Below the pieces are notes generated by a model. The model ran no database searches. It saw nothing but the letters and a program-made list of their open reading frames with translations, and was not told where the DNA came from. Of a DNA stretch of 64,000 nucleotides, positions 24,601 to 32,685 are shown one piece after another (position 1 is the first letter of the stretch; every line of letters begins with the position of its first letter). This stretch comes from CAZAQV01 sp964487255 (lineage in GTDB: Bacteria > Myxococcota_A > Polyangia > Polyangiales > CAZAQV01), in the NCBI GenBank assembly GCA_964487255.1, contig CAZAQV010000015.1, forward strand, positions 62,001-126,000, in the 5' to 3' direction. Made by a program: the position numbers and the translations under genes.

Positions 24601-26061
24601 CCGCGCGTGCTTGCGAGCGCGCACCTTTCCGCCCACGCCATCGAGGTGTAAGTACGCAGCGCGTCGCCCGCGTTTGGTCGCGAAGCCAGAAGAGAGCATG
24701 TCGATCACATCGTCGAATTTTTGCCGCCTGAGGTCGCGATACGGGTAGCTCTGTCGAACGAGTGCGAACAGGTCGCCCAGTTCGAACTCCTCTTGGGCCA
24801 CAGAAGCGACGATCTGCTGCGCGAGAATATCGATTGGCGCGCTGGGCACCTCAAGGGCGTCGAGTTCACCGCGCGCAATCGCATCCATGGCCGCCGCGGC
24901 CTCCACCAGCTCGTCCCGGCTGAGCGGGAAGATGCGTCCCTTGGGGACGCCGTTGACCTGGTGGCTGGCGCGACCGACACGTTGCAGGAGTCCTGCGATG
25001 CTGCGGGTGCTTCCGATTTGGCACACCAAGTCGACGTCGCCGATATCGATGCCCATTTCGAGCGATGCCGTGGCGACCAGCGCCGCAAGGGAGCCGTCCT
25101 TGAGTCGTTGCTCCGCGCGCAGGCGATGGCGGCGTGAAAGCGACCCATGATGCGCGGTGACGGCATCGTCTCCGAGCCGCTCGCTAAGCCCCTTGGCGAT
25201 GCGTTCGGTGAGCCGCCGCGTGTTGGCGAAAATGAGCGTGCTCTTGTGTGCCTCAATCAGTGCTTGCAGGCGGTCGAAAATTTCTTCCCAGACCTCGTGG
25301 CTGAGCACGGTTTCGATCGGCGCGTTCGGCACCTCGACGCGGATGTCGAGTGCGCGGCGATGGCCTTCGTCGACGATGGCGCACGTTCGATCGGTGCCCG
25401 TCAGAAAGTGGGCCACCAGCTCGATCGGACGCTGCGTTGCCGAAAGTCCGATGCGTGTCGGACGTTTTCCGCGCTGGGCCTCCACGAGCCGATCGAGGCG
25501 GCAGAGGGAGAGTGCCAGGTGACTGCCCCGCTTGTCGCCCGCCAGTGCGTGAATCTCGTCGACGATCACCGACTCGACCGTTTGCAACATTCGTCGACCG
25601 CCCTCGCTGGTGAGCAAGATGTAGAGCGACTCGGGAGTCGTCACCAAGATATGCGGCGGCTTTTTGATCATGCGTGACCGGACGTGGGAGGGCGTGTCGC
25701 CCGTGCGCACCTCGGCGCGCAGGGTGACATGGGGCTGCCCCGTGGCCTCAAGCGTTGCTGCAATGCCCGCCAACGGTGCGCGCAGGTTCTTTTCTACGTC
25801 GTTGGAGAGCGCCTTGAGCGGCGAGATGTAGAGAACGCTTAGCTCGTCGCGCAGCCGCTCGTCGAGCCCACGGCGCAACAGGTCGTCGATCGCGCACAGG
25901 AACGCGGCGAGTGTCTTACCGGAGCCCGTAGGTGCCGCGAGTAGCATGTCCTTGCCGCGTGCGATGAGCGGCCAGGCTCGTACTTGCGCGTTTGTTGGCT
26001 CGCCAAGGTTCTGGGCGAACCAGGTGCGCGTCGCAGGCAAGAACGGCTCAAGCGCCTTCAT
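21610..26061 (-). CDS. lhr: Lhr-type ATP-dependent helicase (large helicase-related protein)
   Basis: 1483-aa superfamily 2 DNA/RNA helicase. The N-terminal core has Q-like FAQNLGEPTNAQVRAWPLI, Walker A APTGSGKT near residue 42, motif II DEIHAL, motif III-like GLSATQRP, and motifs V-VI with TASLEMGIDIGDVDLV and LLQRVGRA. Then come the winged-helix and Lhr-specific domains and a long C-terminal extension (to DPLNLPGFVLPGG near the end) as in bacterial Lhr of about 1500 aa. These enzymes unwind RNA-DNA hybrids and act in DNA repair. The start at 26061 (MKALEPFL) fits the family; 26088 is an in-frame alternative. Confidence 0.92.
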   Translation of the reverse strand: MKALEPFLPATRTWFAQNLGEPTNAQVRAWPLIARGKDMLLAAPTGSGKTLAAFLCAIDDLLRRGLDERLRDELSVLYISPLKALSNDVEKNLRAPLAGIAATLEATGQPHVTLRAEVRTGDTPSHVRSRMIKKPPHILVTTPESLYILLTSEGGRRMLQTVESVIVDEIHALAGDKRGSHLALSLCRLDRLVEAQRGKRPTRIGLSATQRPIELVAHFLTGTDRTCAIVDEGHRRALDIRVEVPNAPIETVLSHEVWEEIFDRLQALIEAHKSTLIFANTRRLTERIAKGLSERLGDDAVTAHHGSLSRRHRLRAEQRLKDGSLAALVATASLEMGIDIGDVDLVCQIGSTRSIAGLLQRVGRASHQVNGVPKGRIFPLSRDELVEAAAAMDAIARGELDALEVPSAPIDILAQQIVASVAQEEFELGDLFALVRQSYPYRDLRRQKFDDVIDMLSSGFATKRGRRAAYLHLDGVGGKVRARKHARLTAITNGGAIPELADYEVLLEPEGFRVGTLNEDFAIESMAGDIFQLGNTSYRIRRVEPGKVRVEDAKGAPPNIPFWLGEAPSRSAELSAAVSRLRADISESLSDEGLEPTIDQVGRKLALSDAAAKQLCSYVAVGKSTLGMVPTQSHLMVERFFDEAENMHIVLHTPFGGRINRAWGLSLRKRFCRTFNFELQAAANEDAIVLSLGPTHSFPIDEVWHFLKPESIEHVLRQAVLDSPMFESRWRWNSTRSLAVPRFQSGKKVAPALQRMRADDLLTVVFPDQVACAENLQGEREVPDHPLVEETMDNCLHEAMDVDGLRTVLSRIASGEICTEAKDVKEPSAFAAAVINVRPYAFLDDAPLEERRTQAILSRRWLDPTETGDLGRLDPEAIEEVRKQAWPQPRDADELHDALVLHRGFGADVISSCGWDSFFEELCEQKRAGRLCTETSSFAVAAESLPLWLAVHPAGQCEPSLAVPERNQRQWSVHDAGVELVRGQLDARGPVTETALANALGLSPSAVRAALATLENEGVAFRLAPTTAHDEPFAFVADREPDSSEARNGRGARESALKVRAQAPQSVTLHREEDGSRGVTKWCERRLLARIHRYTLDRLRKQIQPVSAAAFVRFLCEWQRVSDEHRLEGNEGLFAVIEQLQGLEAPLASWDDGLLRVRVKDYTTGMLDRLCATGRIAWAKRECNSKQTSLRASSLTFAPRRDLKLWLTPNAEPTHPDTRAAHVLEVMQRLGPSFFDEIVEESELLPSQLEQNLRDLAASGWIGGDGTEGLRVMLLPEHKRRSGPRSRAKHALEPPGRWSLMRRKEIDDSEAHAAELAHALLRRWGVLFRALIDRESGLPPWRDLLWVLRRLEARGEVRGGRFVAGFAGEQFALPEAVTPLRRQRNKKDGSVIRVCAHDPLNLPGFVLPGGKLPRVGDNALLLRDGREVARMVSGEVEVTDQEQPLSREEATKHLRNVSRASKTRHREPTSHTSPKISDIADAR

Positions 26062-26201
26062 CCCCCAAAGGTAGCAGCACCGGCCCACGGGTGCCGTCGA
26101 GCCGGTTTACTTTACGCCGACCGTCGACTTTCGATATTCTGAATCGATACCGGGCTCGGGCGTCCAAACCCAAGTTTTGTGCCGGGAGGGGGAGAAGCAC
26201 C

Positions 26202-27044
26202 ATGAAATTCAACCGCGTTTTTGTTATTTCTTGCCTTGTGTTCGCACCGACGAGTGTGGCTTTCGCAGGCATTCCCGAGTGCAACAACATCCGCATTGAG
26301 GATCTGCAGAGCTGTGAGCTGCGCGCGAATGTCGAATGCAACGCAGGCTGCGAGCGCCTGGGGATCTACGAGACATCCTGCGCAACAAAATTGCATACCG
26401 TCTGCCGTGAGACATGCTCTCTCTCTGCCGAAGTGGGTTGCACCGACGAGTGCACGGTGATGTGTGAGACGCAGTGCAATGCGGGCGTCGATATTCGCTG
26501 CGAGCACAACTGCTATAAAGAATGCGCGGGTAGCTGTGAGACGTCTTGCGCCGGCAAGACCGACCAGGTCCATTGCATGGCATCTTGCGAGGCCACCTGT
26601 GACGGCGAATGCGACATCCAGTGTGCTCCGCTGGTGGACGCTGACTGCTATACGCACTGCCGGGAGTGCTGCACGGGCTCATGCGACGCGCAGGTCAACA
26701 TGGATTGCCAGACCTCGTGTCAGGACGTTGAGTTCGAAGAGTGCGAACGCGAGTTCCAAGCCGACTGCAGCGCGTCCTGCAGTGCTGATGGGGCGCTATT
26801 TTGCGAGGACCAGTACATTATGAGCGGTGCGCAATTGCCGATGTGTGTCGAGGCGCTCATCGCGCAAGGCGCAAACCTTGAAGCCGAGGGGAGCTGCTCC
26901 ATCGGGTCTGGCGGGTCGGAGTGCTCGGGTAGTGCTGGTGCAGGGGTGTGTAGCGTCGCGATGATGGACAGAGAAGCGGGGCTGACATTGAGCGCGATGC
27001 TAGGCGTCTTATTCTTTGGTTGGCGCCGCAGGCGTTTCAACTAG
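26202..27044 (+). CDS. Secreted Cys-rich protein with MYXO-CTERM-like sorting tail
   Basis: 280 aa. A signal peptide (cleavage near AFAG) is followed by about 190 residues with more than 40 Cys in irregular C-x3-C and C-x2-C steps (CETQCNAGVDIRCEHNC, CDGECDIQC). The C-terminus is an almost ideal MYXO-CTERM: a Gly/Ser-rich segment with a single Cys (SAGAGVCSVA), a hydrophobic helix (LTLSAMLGVLFFGW) and a final RRRR cluster. Such tails are processed by myxosortase and lead to a lipid-linked surface protein. The Cys region has no recognised fold; it may form a disulfide-rich or metal-binding rod. The start at 26202 follows GGGAGGGGGAG. Confidence 0.8.
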   Translation: MKFNRVFVISCLVFAPTSVAFAGIPECNNIRIEDLQSCELRANVECNAGCERLGIYETSCATKLHTVCRETCSLSAEVGCTDECTVMCETQCNAGVDIRCEHNCYKECAGSCETSCAGKTDQVHCMASCEATCDGECDIQCAPLVDADCYTHCRECCTGSCDAQVNMDCQTSCQDVEFEECEREFQADCSASCSADGALFCEDQYIMSGAQLPMCVEALIAQGANLEAEGSCSIGSGGSECSGSAGAGVCSVAMMDREAGLTLSAMLGVLFFGWRRRRFN

Positions 27045-27059
27045 GCTGTCGGTTCGGGG

Positions 27060-28382
27060 GTGAGCGCGGTGGCCAAGCACGCCTGGCTGTTGGTTCTGGT
27101 GGCCGCTTGTGGCGGTTCAAGTCCGGGTTCTGCCTCGCAGCAGGTGGCTCTCGAGCATTGGGAAACCAAGCAGGAGTGGCTGCTCGTCTCGAACGAACGT
27201 TGTGTGACGGGGCCCTTCGAAATTATCGTGCCTGACCGACCCAACGAGTTCGGAAGGCGTTTCGTGGTTGAGGCTTTTGGCGATCGCGAACTTGCCTTTG
27301 ACACGAGGCGTGTGCAGGCCGACGCTTCAGTGACGTACGGCTGGGGGTGGGTCGAGGATCCTGAGTCGAGCGAACACGACGCTTGTCGTGCGCACGGTGA
27401 GTCGAGCCAGCCACTTGAGGCGGAGGAGGCCTTTGCATCCCAGGGGAACAAGGACGAAGAGCCGTCGGCAGACGAAGACCGAGGACAGGGGAGCACCTCG
27501 AGCGATGCTGACAGGAGTACGACGACAAAGACCTGGAGCAACCCGTGGACCGCGGATCCCCTACCGCAGCTGCAGACCTTCGACGGAGCGATTCCAAATC
27601 GGCGTACCATCTCGGGCGCCGTGGCGTGGTTTCCCAAGGGTAACCCCAACGTCTATGCCATCGACGATGTCAATGGCAGTTACTACGAGGGGTTGTCCGG
27701 AGAAGCGGGGTTTCGTTTTCAGTTCTGGTTTCACCGGCCGGTGGACACGACCGGCATGGTGATTCGTTTTCGCGACCAAGTGCTCACGCCCAACGGTGCG
27801 CTCGACGCATATCGCAAAGGCTTTGCACGTCGGGTGGCCAAGGCTGAAGCCAAGAAGGCGACCTTTGAGCGCTCGGAGTACGTGGACGACACGCCCGGTC
27901 GCGGCCGCGTTCCACCACCGCTCAAGACGGAGGCGGTTCCAGAGGCTCCAGACGGCAACGTAGAGTGGCTACCTGGCTATTGGAAGTTCCATGCGGAGCT
28001 GGACGACTTCGTGTGGATCGGCGGTACCTACGTGGTACGGGCGAAGCTTGTACAGTCGACGACAGTCGATGCGGTTGTAAAGACCGATGCCAATGTCGAG
28101 GCGCCATCTGAGCCAGAGATTTCGATTAAGACACCCGTTCAGATCGAACCAAGCGTTCCGCCTCAGCCTCCGCCCAAAGTGGAGAAGATTCCCAAACCGC
28201 CGGCCGTTGTGGGTGCGCTTTGGATTCCCGGTTATTGGGAGCTGCGCTCGGACACCTGGCATTGGGTTGGCGGACGCTGGAAGGTCGCCAAGCGCGGCGC
28301 TCGCTTTCACGCACCCTCCATCAAAGTGCGAGCTGGCGTCAAAGTTTATCTGCCCGGTGGTTGGAGTTTTGAGGCGCGCTGA
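27060..28382 (+). CDS. Lipoprotein with two WxPGYW-type repeats
   Basis: 440-aa predicted lipoprotein starting at a GTG 15 bp after the Cys-rich gene. The lipobox is LVAAC. After an uncharacterised N-terminal domain and an acidic, Ser-rich linker comes a beta-rich part (about 190-260, AVAWFPKGNPNVYAIDDVNG). Two copies of the WxxGxW-type motif follow: WLPGYWKFHAELDDFVWIGG and WIPGYWELRSDTWHWVGG, joined by a Pro/Lys linker. The repeats resemble the YXWGXW/BcpO-like elements of envelope proteins, probably small beta structures for surface interactions. No enzyme motif is visible. Confidence 0.65.
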   Translation: MSAVAKHAWLLVLVAACGGSSPGSASQQVALEHWETKQEWLLVSNERCVTGPFEIIVPDRPNEFGRRFVVEAFGDRELAFDTRRVQADASVTYGWGWVEDPESSEHDACRAHGESSQPLEAEEAFASQGNKDEEPSADEDRGQGSTSSDADRSTTTKTWSNPWTADPLPQLQTFDGAIPNRRTISGAVAWFPKGNPNVYAIDDVNGSYYEGLSGEAGFRFQFWFHRPVDTTGMVIRFRDQVLTPNGALDAYRKGFARRVAKAEAKKATFERSEYVDDTPGRGRVPPPLKTEAVPEAPDGNVEWLPGYWKFHAELDDFVWIGGTYVVRAKLVQSTTVDAVVKTDANVEAPSEPEISIKTPVQIEPSVPPQPPPKVEKIPKPPAVVGALWIPGYWELRSDTWHWVGGRWKVAKRGARFHAPSIKVRAGVKVYLPGGWSFEAR

Positions 28383-28513
28383 GCGTCGAGGCGGGTTGAC
28401 GCTTACGGTTGGCGCACGTGACGTTCCTCGCCGGTCCGCAGTGCCCCCCGGCGAAGCGGAGTACAGAGGGACGAAGCTCCTTTGTTTTCGCCATTAAGTG
28501 CAAAGTTCTAGCC

Positions 28514-28529
28514 TGGTCCGAAATTTGCT
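28514..28529 (+). promoter_or_regulatory. Sigma-54-like element upstream of FAD/SLH gene
   Basis: TGGTCCGAAATTTGCT has GG-N10-GC spacing and a perfect -12 TTGCT; the -24 half is TGGTCCG instead of TGGCACG. Predicted transcription start 28540 gives a 2-nt leader before the GTG at 28542. Confidence 0.45.
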
Positions 28530-28541
28530 TCGGTATGGGGC

Positions 28542-30701
28542 GTGCGTTGTGGATACCCACTTTTGAAAATTCTCTCGTTGGCGTTGTGCGTGGTCGTCGT
28601 TTCGTGTGGATACGGCGAAGCCCCAAGTGAAACTCGCTTGCGAACCGATCCCGCGTACGCTGACCCGCTGTCGTCGGGGGCCATGATGGCCGACGAGCCA
28701 GGTGGGCCGAGTGACCAAGCCGCAACTGACAATGACGTCGATGGGCCGCAAGCTGCGACAGCCGGCCAGAGGTACGATGTGGTTGTCTACGGAGGTGGTT
28801 CGGCCGGTGTTGCAGCGGTCGTCGCTGCAGCGAGGCGAGGTGCAGATGTCGTGTTGGTGCATGACATAGCGCGTGTGGGCGGCATGATCACCAACGGGGT
28901 CACGCGAACGGATATCGTGAAGGTGAACGGTGTCAGTGGGTTTTACGAAGACTTCCGCCAGCTCGTGGCAAGTACGTACTTCAAGCGTGGCTCCGAAGAC
29001 TTTGAGCTTTCGAAACACATTCGTGCCTATGGACTCGAGTTTGAGCCCGATGTCGCTCTCGATGCGATCGAGCAGCTCCTAGCCAGCGTTTCGTTCGATC
29101 GTGTGCACGGATACCTGCCTGATCAGGGTGGCGTGACACATCAAAATGGACGCATCGAGTCGATCACTGTGGTCGAACATCGTGGCAGGACCCGTGAGAT
29201 TCATGGCCGGATGTTCATCGATGCCAGCGATGCCGGTGATCTGATCGGGCAAGCCGGAGAGCGCGGTGTTGATTGGGTGGTCGGCCGCGAGTCACGCTCG
29301 GAGTATGGTGAATCTCTGGCGGGCGAATACTACAAAGATGGGAGTGGTTCGGGGCAGAGCGACCACCGCATGCAAGCCTACAACTACCGCTTCACGATTC
29401 AAAAAGGCGGACGGACCGACTACATCGTACCCGCCGATTACTTGTCCAACCTGTCCGAGTATCGCCGCAATCGAAACGGCTACGAGTGCGAGATTGACGG
29501 CAAGGTCTATCGTCAGATGCAGGTACAAGCGTGCTTGCCCGGAAAGAAGATCGATATCAACGTCGACAAGATTGGCGCCAACCATGACTATCCGGTGGCC
29601 TCGCGCATGCGCAGAAAGCAGATCGAACAAGAGCTGCGCGACTATGCAATCGGGTACTTACATTTCATTCGCACCGAACTCGGCCATCCAGAACTCGGTT
29701 TGCCTGACGACTACCCGCAGAACGGGAACTTTCCCGAGAACCTCTATGTGCGCGAGGGTAGACGTCTCTTGGGACGCTACGTGATGCGTCAAGATGACGT
29801 TCTGCGAGAGAGCCTACGCGGACGGGTTTTCTCAGATGCGATCGCAATGGGCGAGTATGGCTGTGACTCGCACTGCGTTCAGTGGATAGGTGGACAGTGC
29901 GAAGGTGGGTTCTGGAAGGGTACCAAGCCTTACCAGATTCCTTATCGCGCGATCATCCCACGCCGGTTTGACAATTTGCTCGTTCCGCACGCAGCTTCCG
30001 CCACACACGTCGCCTACGCATCGGTTCGTATGGAGCCTGTTCGTACATCGCTGGGCACAGCCTCAGGAATCGCGGCCGTGTTGGCGAATGACAGTGGACG
30101 AAGTGTTGCGAACATCGACATCGCGGCGTTGCAGAGCGAACTGATTGACCGGCGTCAGGCTCTCATCTACTTCAGCGATGTGGCCCCAGGAGATCCTGCA
30201 TTTCCTTACGTCCAGCGAATCGCGATGCGAGGCGCGATGCTCGGTTATGAAGATTATCGCTTCGGACCCAGCGACGAACTCACTCGCGCCCATGCTGCGG
30301 TCGTGCTCCAGCGCGCGTTTGCGGTGCCATCCCGTGTCCCGTCGCGTGCGAGCTTTTCGGACGTGCCGTCTAGTCACTGGGCATATACCGAAATCGAGTC
30401 TCTTAAGGCGGCGGGCGTGATCGACGGGTACGCGGACGGCACCTTTCGTCCGGCAGCTTCCCTAACCCGGGCGCAACTTGTCAAACTGGTTGCGGTACTC
30501 GGTGATCTCAGCGCAGGTTCTGGCGCCCAGCGCTTTTCCGACGTGCCGACGACGCATTGGGCTTTCGCCGAGATTGAAGGGCTTGCGCAACTTGGAGTTC
30601 TAGAAGGATATGGTGACGGCACGTTTCGACCCGATCAGCCCGCAACACGTTTTCATGCGGCAAAGTTGATCGAAGAAACGCTCCGTGCCCTGGGGCGCTA
30701 A
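28542..30701 (+). CDS. FAD-dependent oxidoreductase with three C-terminal SLH repeats
   Basis: 719-aa predicted lipoprotein (signal with CVVVVSC). The N-terminal half is an FAD_oxidored-family flavoprotein (PF12831 type): dinucleotide-binding motif DVVVYGGGSAGVAAVVAAARRG (about 77-98) and GGMITNG after it, with RTSLGTASGIAA near 505 as the second FAD contact. The C-terminus has three S-layer homology repeats (about 550-600, 605-655, 665-715): FSDVPSSHWAYTEIESLKAA and RFSDVPTTHWAFAEIEGL. SLH domains anchor proteins to cell-wall polymers, unusual on a lipidated flavoenzyme of a Gram-negative. Start: GTG 28542 (placed by the promoter) or TTG 28563. The substrate is unknown. Confidence 0.85.
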   Translation: MRCGYPLLKILSLALCVVVVSCGYGEAPSETRLRTDPAYADPLSSGAMMADEPGGPSDQAATDNDVDGPQAATAGQRYDVVVYGGGSAGVAAVVAAARRGADVVLVHDIARVGGMITNGVTRTDIVKVNGVSGFYEDFRQLVASTYFKRGSEDFELSKHIRAYGLEFEPDVALDAIEQLLASVSFDRVHGYLPDQGGVTHQNGRIESITVVEHRGRTREIHGRMFIDASDAGDLIGQAGERGVDWVVGRESRSEYGESLAGEYYKDGSGSGQSDHRMQAYNYRFTIQKGGRTDYIVPADYLSNLSEYRRNRNGYECEIDGKVYRQMQVQACLPGKKIDINVDKIGANHDYPVASRMRRKQIEQELRDYAIGYLHFIRTELGHPELGLPDDYPQNGNFPENLYVREGRRLLGRYVMRQDDVLRESLRGRVFSDAIAMGEYGCDSHCVQWIGGQCEGGFWKGTKPYQIPYRAIIPRRFDNLLVPHAASATHVAYASVRMEPVRTSLGTASGIAAVLANDSGRSVANIDIAALQSELIDRRQALIYFSDVAPGDPAFPYVQRIAMRGAMLGYEDYRFGPSDELTRAHAAVVLQRAFAVPSRVPSRASFSDVPSSHWAYTEIESLKAAGVIDGYADGTFRPAASLTRAQLVKLVAVLGDLSAGSGAQRFSDVPTTHWAFAEIEGLAQLGVLEGYGDGTFRPDQPATRFHAAKLIEETLRALGR

Positions 30702-30721
30702 CCCTGGTGTAAGATGGGACG

Positions 30722-31492
30722 ATGGGTCCCTCGCCGCGATGGGTCGTTGTGCTCCTGTGTGCTTTGGCGTGCGGCGAAAGCAATCCGAATACGAGCGCGC
30801 ATCCCAAGGTGGACCGCATCGGGCAGGTGACAAAGACGGGGGCTACGAGCAGCCCACAGTCCCGTGCGTCGGCTGAGTCCAAAGCAAAAGCCAACTGTGA
30901 AGGCGATACCTGTGGGGGTGACTACCCGCTCGATGCACTGTCTCGGAAGCTCTCGAGCGCGGACTCTCCGGAGTGCCCTGACGTCGAGCTCAAGCTTTAT
31001 GCCGGTACGAGCATCGCGCTCAACCAGCCGGTCGAAATCAACGCGGCCTTGGTCCCCTATGTGAAGCGCTATGAAAAGCTCGTCGTTGAACTGAGCAAGA
31101 AGCACTACGGTCGCGTTCCCGATCGCATGCTGCAAATCGGTGGTTATCAATGTCGGCAATCGACCGGGAAACGAAAGAAGCTGAGTGAACACGCGCTCGG
31201 AAACGCACTCGACATCGCGGGCTTTCGATTCCTAGGCGACGAAGGTTTCTTGATTACGCTCAAGGAGCACTGGAAACCAACGTCACCTGGAGACAAGAAG
31301 CACGCCTGCTTCTTTCGTGAGTTGGCCTCGGAAACCATCCGCCGGCGTATCTTTCGAGGCGTCATCGGACCTGGCACGGCCCAGCACGACAATCACTTTC
31401 ATCTCGACATGGGGCAGTGGGAGCTGCGTCAGATCAACTTTGGAAGCACCTCACGTCTGTGCGGCTTTACTCCCGAACCGACCGAGATATAG
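30722..31492 (+). CDS. Extensin-like C-terminal domain (M15-type) lipoprotein
   Basis: 256 aa, with a lipobox-like LLCALAC at the N-terminus. The C-terminal 150 residues are the extensin-like_C domain related to LAS/M15 peptidases: QCRQSTGKRKKLSEHALGNALDIAGF (His and Asp zinc ligands) and HDNHFHLDMG (the third ligand). The family is thought to cleave peptidoglycan or related peptides in the periplasm. Starting 20 bp after the FAD/SLH gene, it is probably cotranscribed. Cys residues near the catalytic core could form disulfides. Substrate not established. Confidence 0.85.
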   Translation: MGPSPRWVVVLLCALACGESNPNTSAHPKVDRIGQVTKTGATSSPQSRASAESKAKANCEGDTCGGDYPLDALSRKLSSADSPECPDVELKLYAGTSIALNQPVEINAALVPYVKRYEKLVVELSKKHYGRVPDRMLQIGGYQCRQSTGKRKKLSEHALGNALDIAGFRFLGDEGFLITLKEHWKPTSPGDKKHACFFRELASETIRRRIFRGVIGPGTAQHDNHFHLDMGQWELRQINFGSTSRLCGFTPEPTEI

Positions 31493-31603
31493 TCAGCTGC
31501 GCGGGTTGCCCGTGGGTGTAAGCGACGATGAGTTCGCTGAGAGAATCGCATCGCGATAGAGTTCCATCAGCCGTGCGCTAAGCTCTGCCGCACCGCATAC
31601 CCT

Positions 31604-32563
31604 ATGAGCGACGAACCCATCAGCAACGTTGATGATACCCTTTGTGAGCCGCTCGTGGTGCTGGTCAACAAGGACTCTGGTGCCATGCGAGAAGACGATT
31701 TTGCGCAACAGATTGAGCGGCTCTTTGTGGCCCATGACCTGGCGGTCGAGGTCCAGTGCTTGTCGGGTGACGGGATTTCGAAGTTCCTCGCTACTCGCCT
31801 GGGGGATGCGGCGAGCTGCGTGGTGGCGGCCGGTGGTGATGGCACGGTCCACCTAGTGGCGAGCGCTATCTTGGACACCCAACACCGCTTGGCGCTTCTG
31901 CCGATCGGCACCATGAACCTCTTTGCGCGCTCGCTCGATATCCCGCTTATACTTGAAGATGCGGTCGCGACGATCGCCACAGGACGCTATTGTCCTGTCG
32001 ATCTGTGTAGCGTGAACGAGCGAGTTGTGCTGACCAACGCCTCCGCCGGACTCTACGCAGAGATCACCGCTGCGCGTGAGGCGCGACGAAAACGGCACCG
32101 GCGTTGGCCGCGCCTTGTCCGTTGGACGGTCGATACGGTGGCTGGGTTTTGGTCCATGGCGCGCCATTGGTGGCGTGGCTCGCTCACGCTGCGCGTTGAC
32201 GGTGATACCTACCGGCTCCCGACGAGACTTTTCTCGGTTTCCAACAACGAATACGAAGGGCTTGTTCAAACCAAACGTAGACGCGATGGCCGGCTGAGCG
32301 TAATTATTCCTGATCCGCTCTCTCCCATGCGAACGTTGTGGACCGCGGTCAAGGTTGCGTTTGTCGGTCCTCGACAGGTTCGTGAGGTGACCGTGCGACT
32401 GGCGCGCGAAGTCGACGTATTGGGGAAGGGGTCGATCAAGACCGTCCTCGATGGTGAAGTTGCGCAGATGTCGCTGCCACTGCGGATACGTCCGCTGCCA
32501 TCGGTCATCGAGGTGCGCGTTCCCGTGCAGCAACGATCGCCCTCAGGGGACACGCAGGGCTAA
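31604..32563 (+). CDS. Diacylglycerol/lipid kinase family protein
   Basis: 319 aa of the DAGK catalytic (YegS/LCB5) family. It shows the N-terminal beta strand LVVLVNKDSGAMRED, the nucleotide-binding motif AGGDGTVHLVASAIL, and LPIGTMNLFARSLDIP (G-T-x-N-x-x-A). The C-terminal beta domain has NNEYEGLVQTKRRRDGRL and DGEV near the end. It probably phosphorylates diacylglycerol or a related lipid, recycling it into phospholipid. No membrane helix. The gap of 111 bp to the upstream gene leaves room for its own promoter; none was recognised. Confidence 0.9.
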   Translation: MSDEPISNVDDTLCEPLVVLVNKDSGAMREDDFAQQIERLFVAHDLAVEVQCLSGDGISKFLATRLGDAASCVVAAGGDGTVHLVASAILDTQHRLALLPIGTMNLFARSLDIPLILEDAVATIATGRYCPVDLCSVNERVVLTNASAGLYAEITAAREARRKRHRRWPRLVRWTVDTVAGFWSMARHWWRGSLTLRVDGDTYRLPTRLFSVSNNEYEGLVQTKRRRDGRLSVIIPDPLSPMRTLWTAVKVAFVGPRQVREVTVRLAREVDVLGKGSIKTVLDGEVAQMSLPLRIRPLPSVIEVRVPVQQRSPSGDTQG

Positions 32564-32657
32564 GTTTTGGACCGAGGGTGATTGTCTCGCCGAGGCACAT
32601 TACCCCGGACAGTCGAGTAGCCTTATCTGAGATCACAGCTCTTTTGGCGGGCTGACT

Positions 32658-32673
32658 TGGCATTGGATTTGCT
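32658..32673 (+). promoter_or_regulatory. Sigma-54-like element upstream of lipoprotein paralogue 2
   Basis: TGGCATTGGATTTGCT: TGGCA-N6-TTGCT complete and GG-N10-GC exact. Predicted transcription start at 32684, 2 nt before the ATG at 32686. Confidence 0.65.
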
Positions 32674-32685
32674 CTCCAGGGCACC

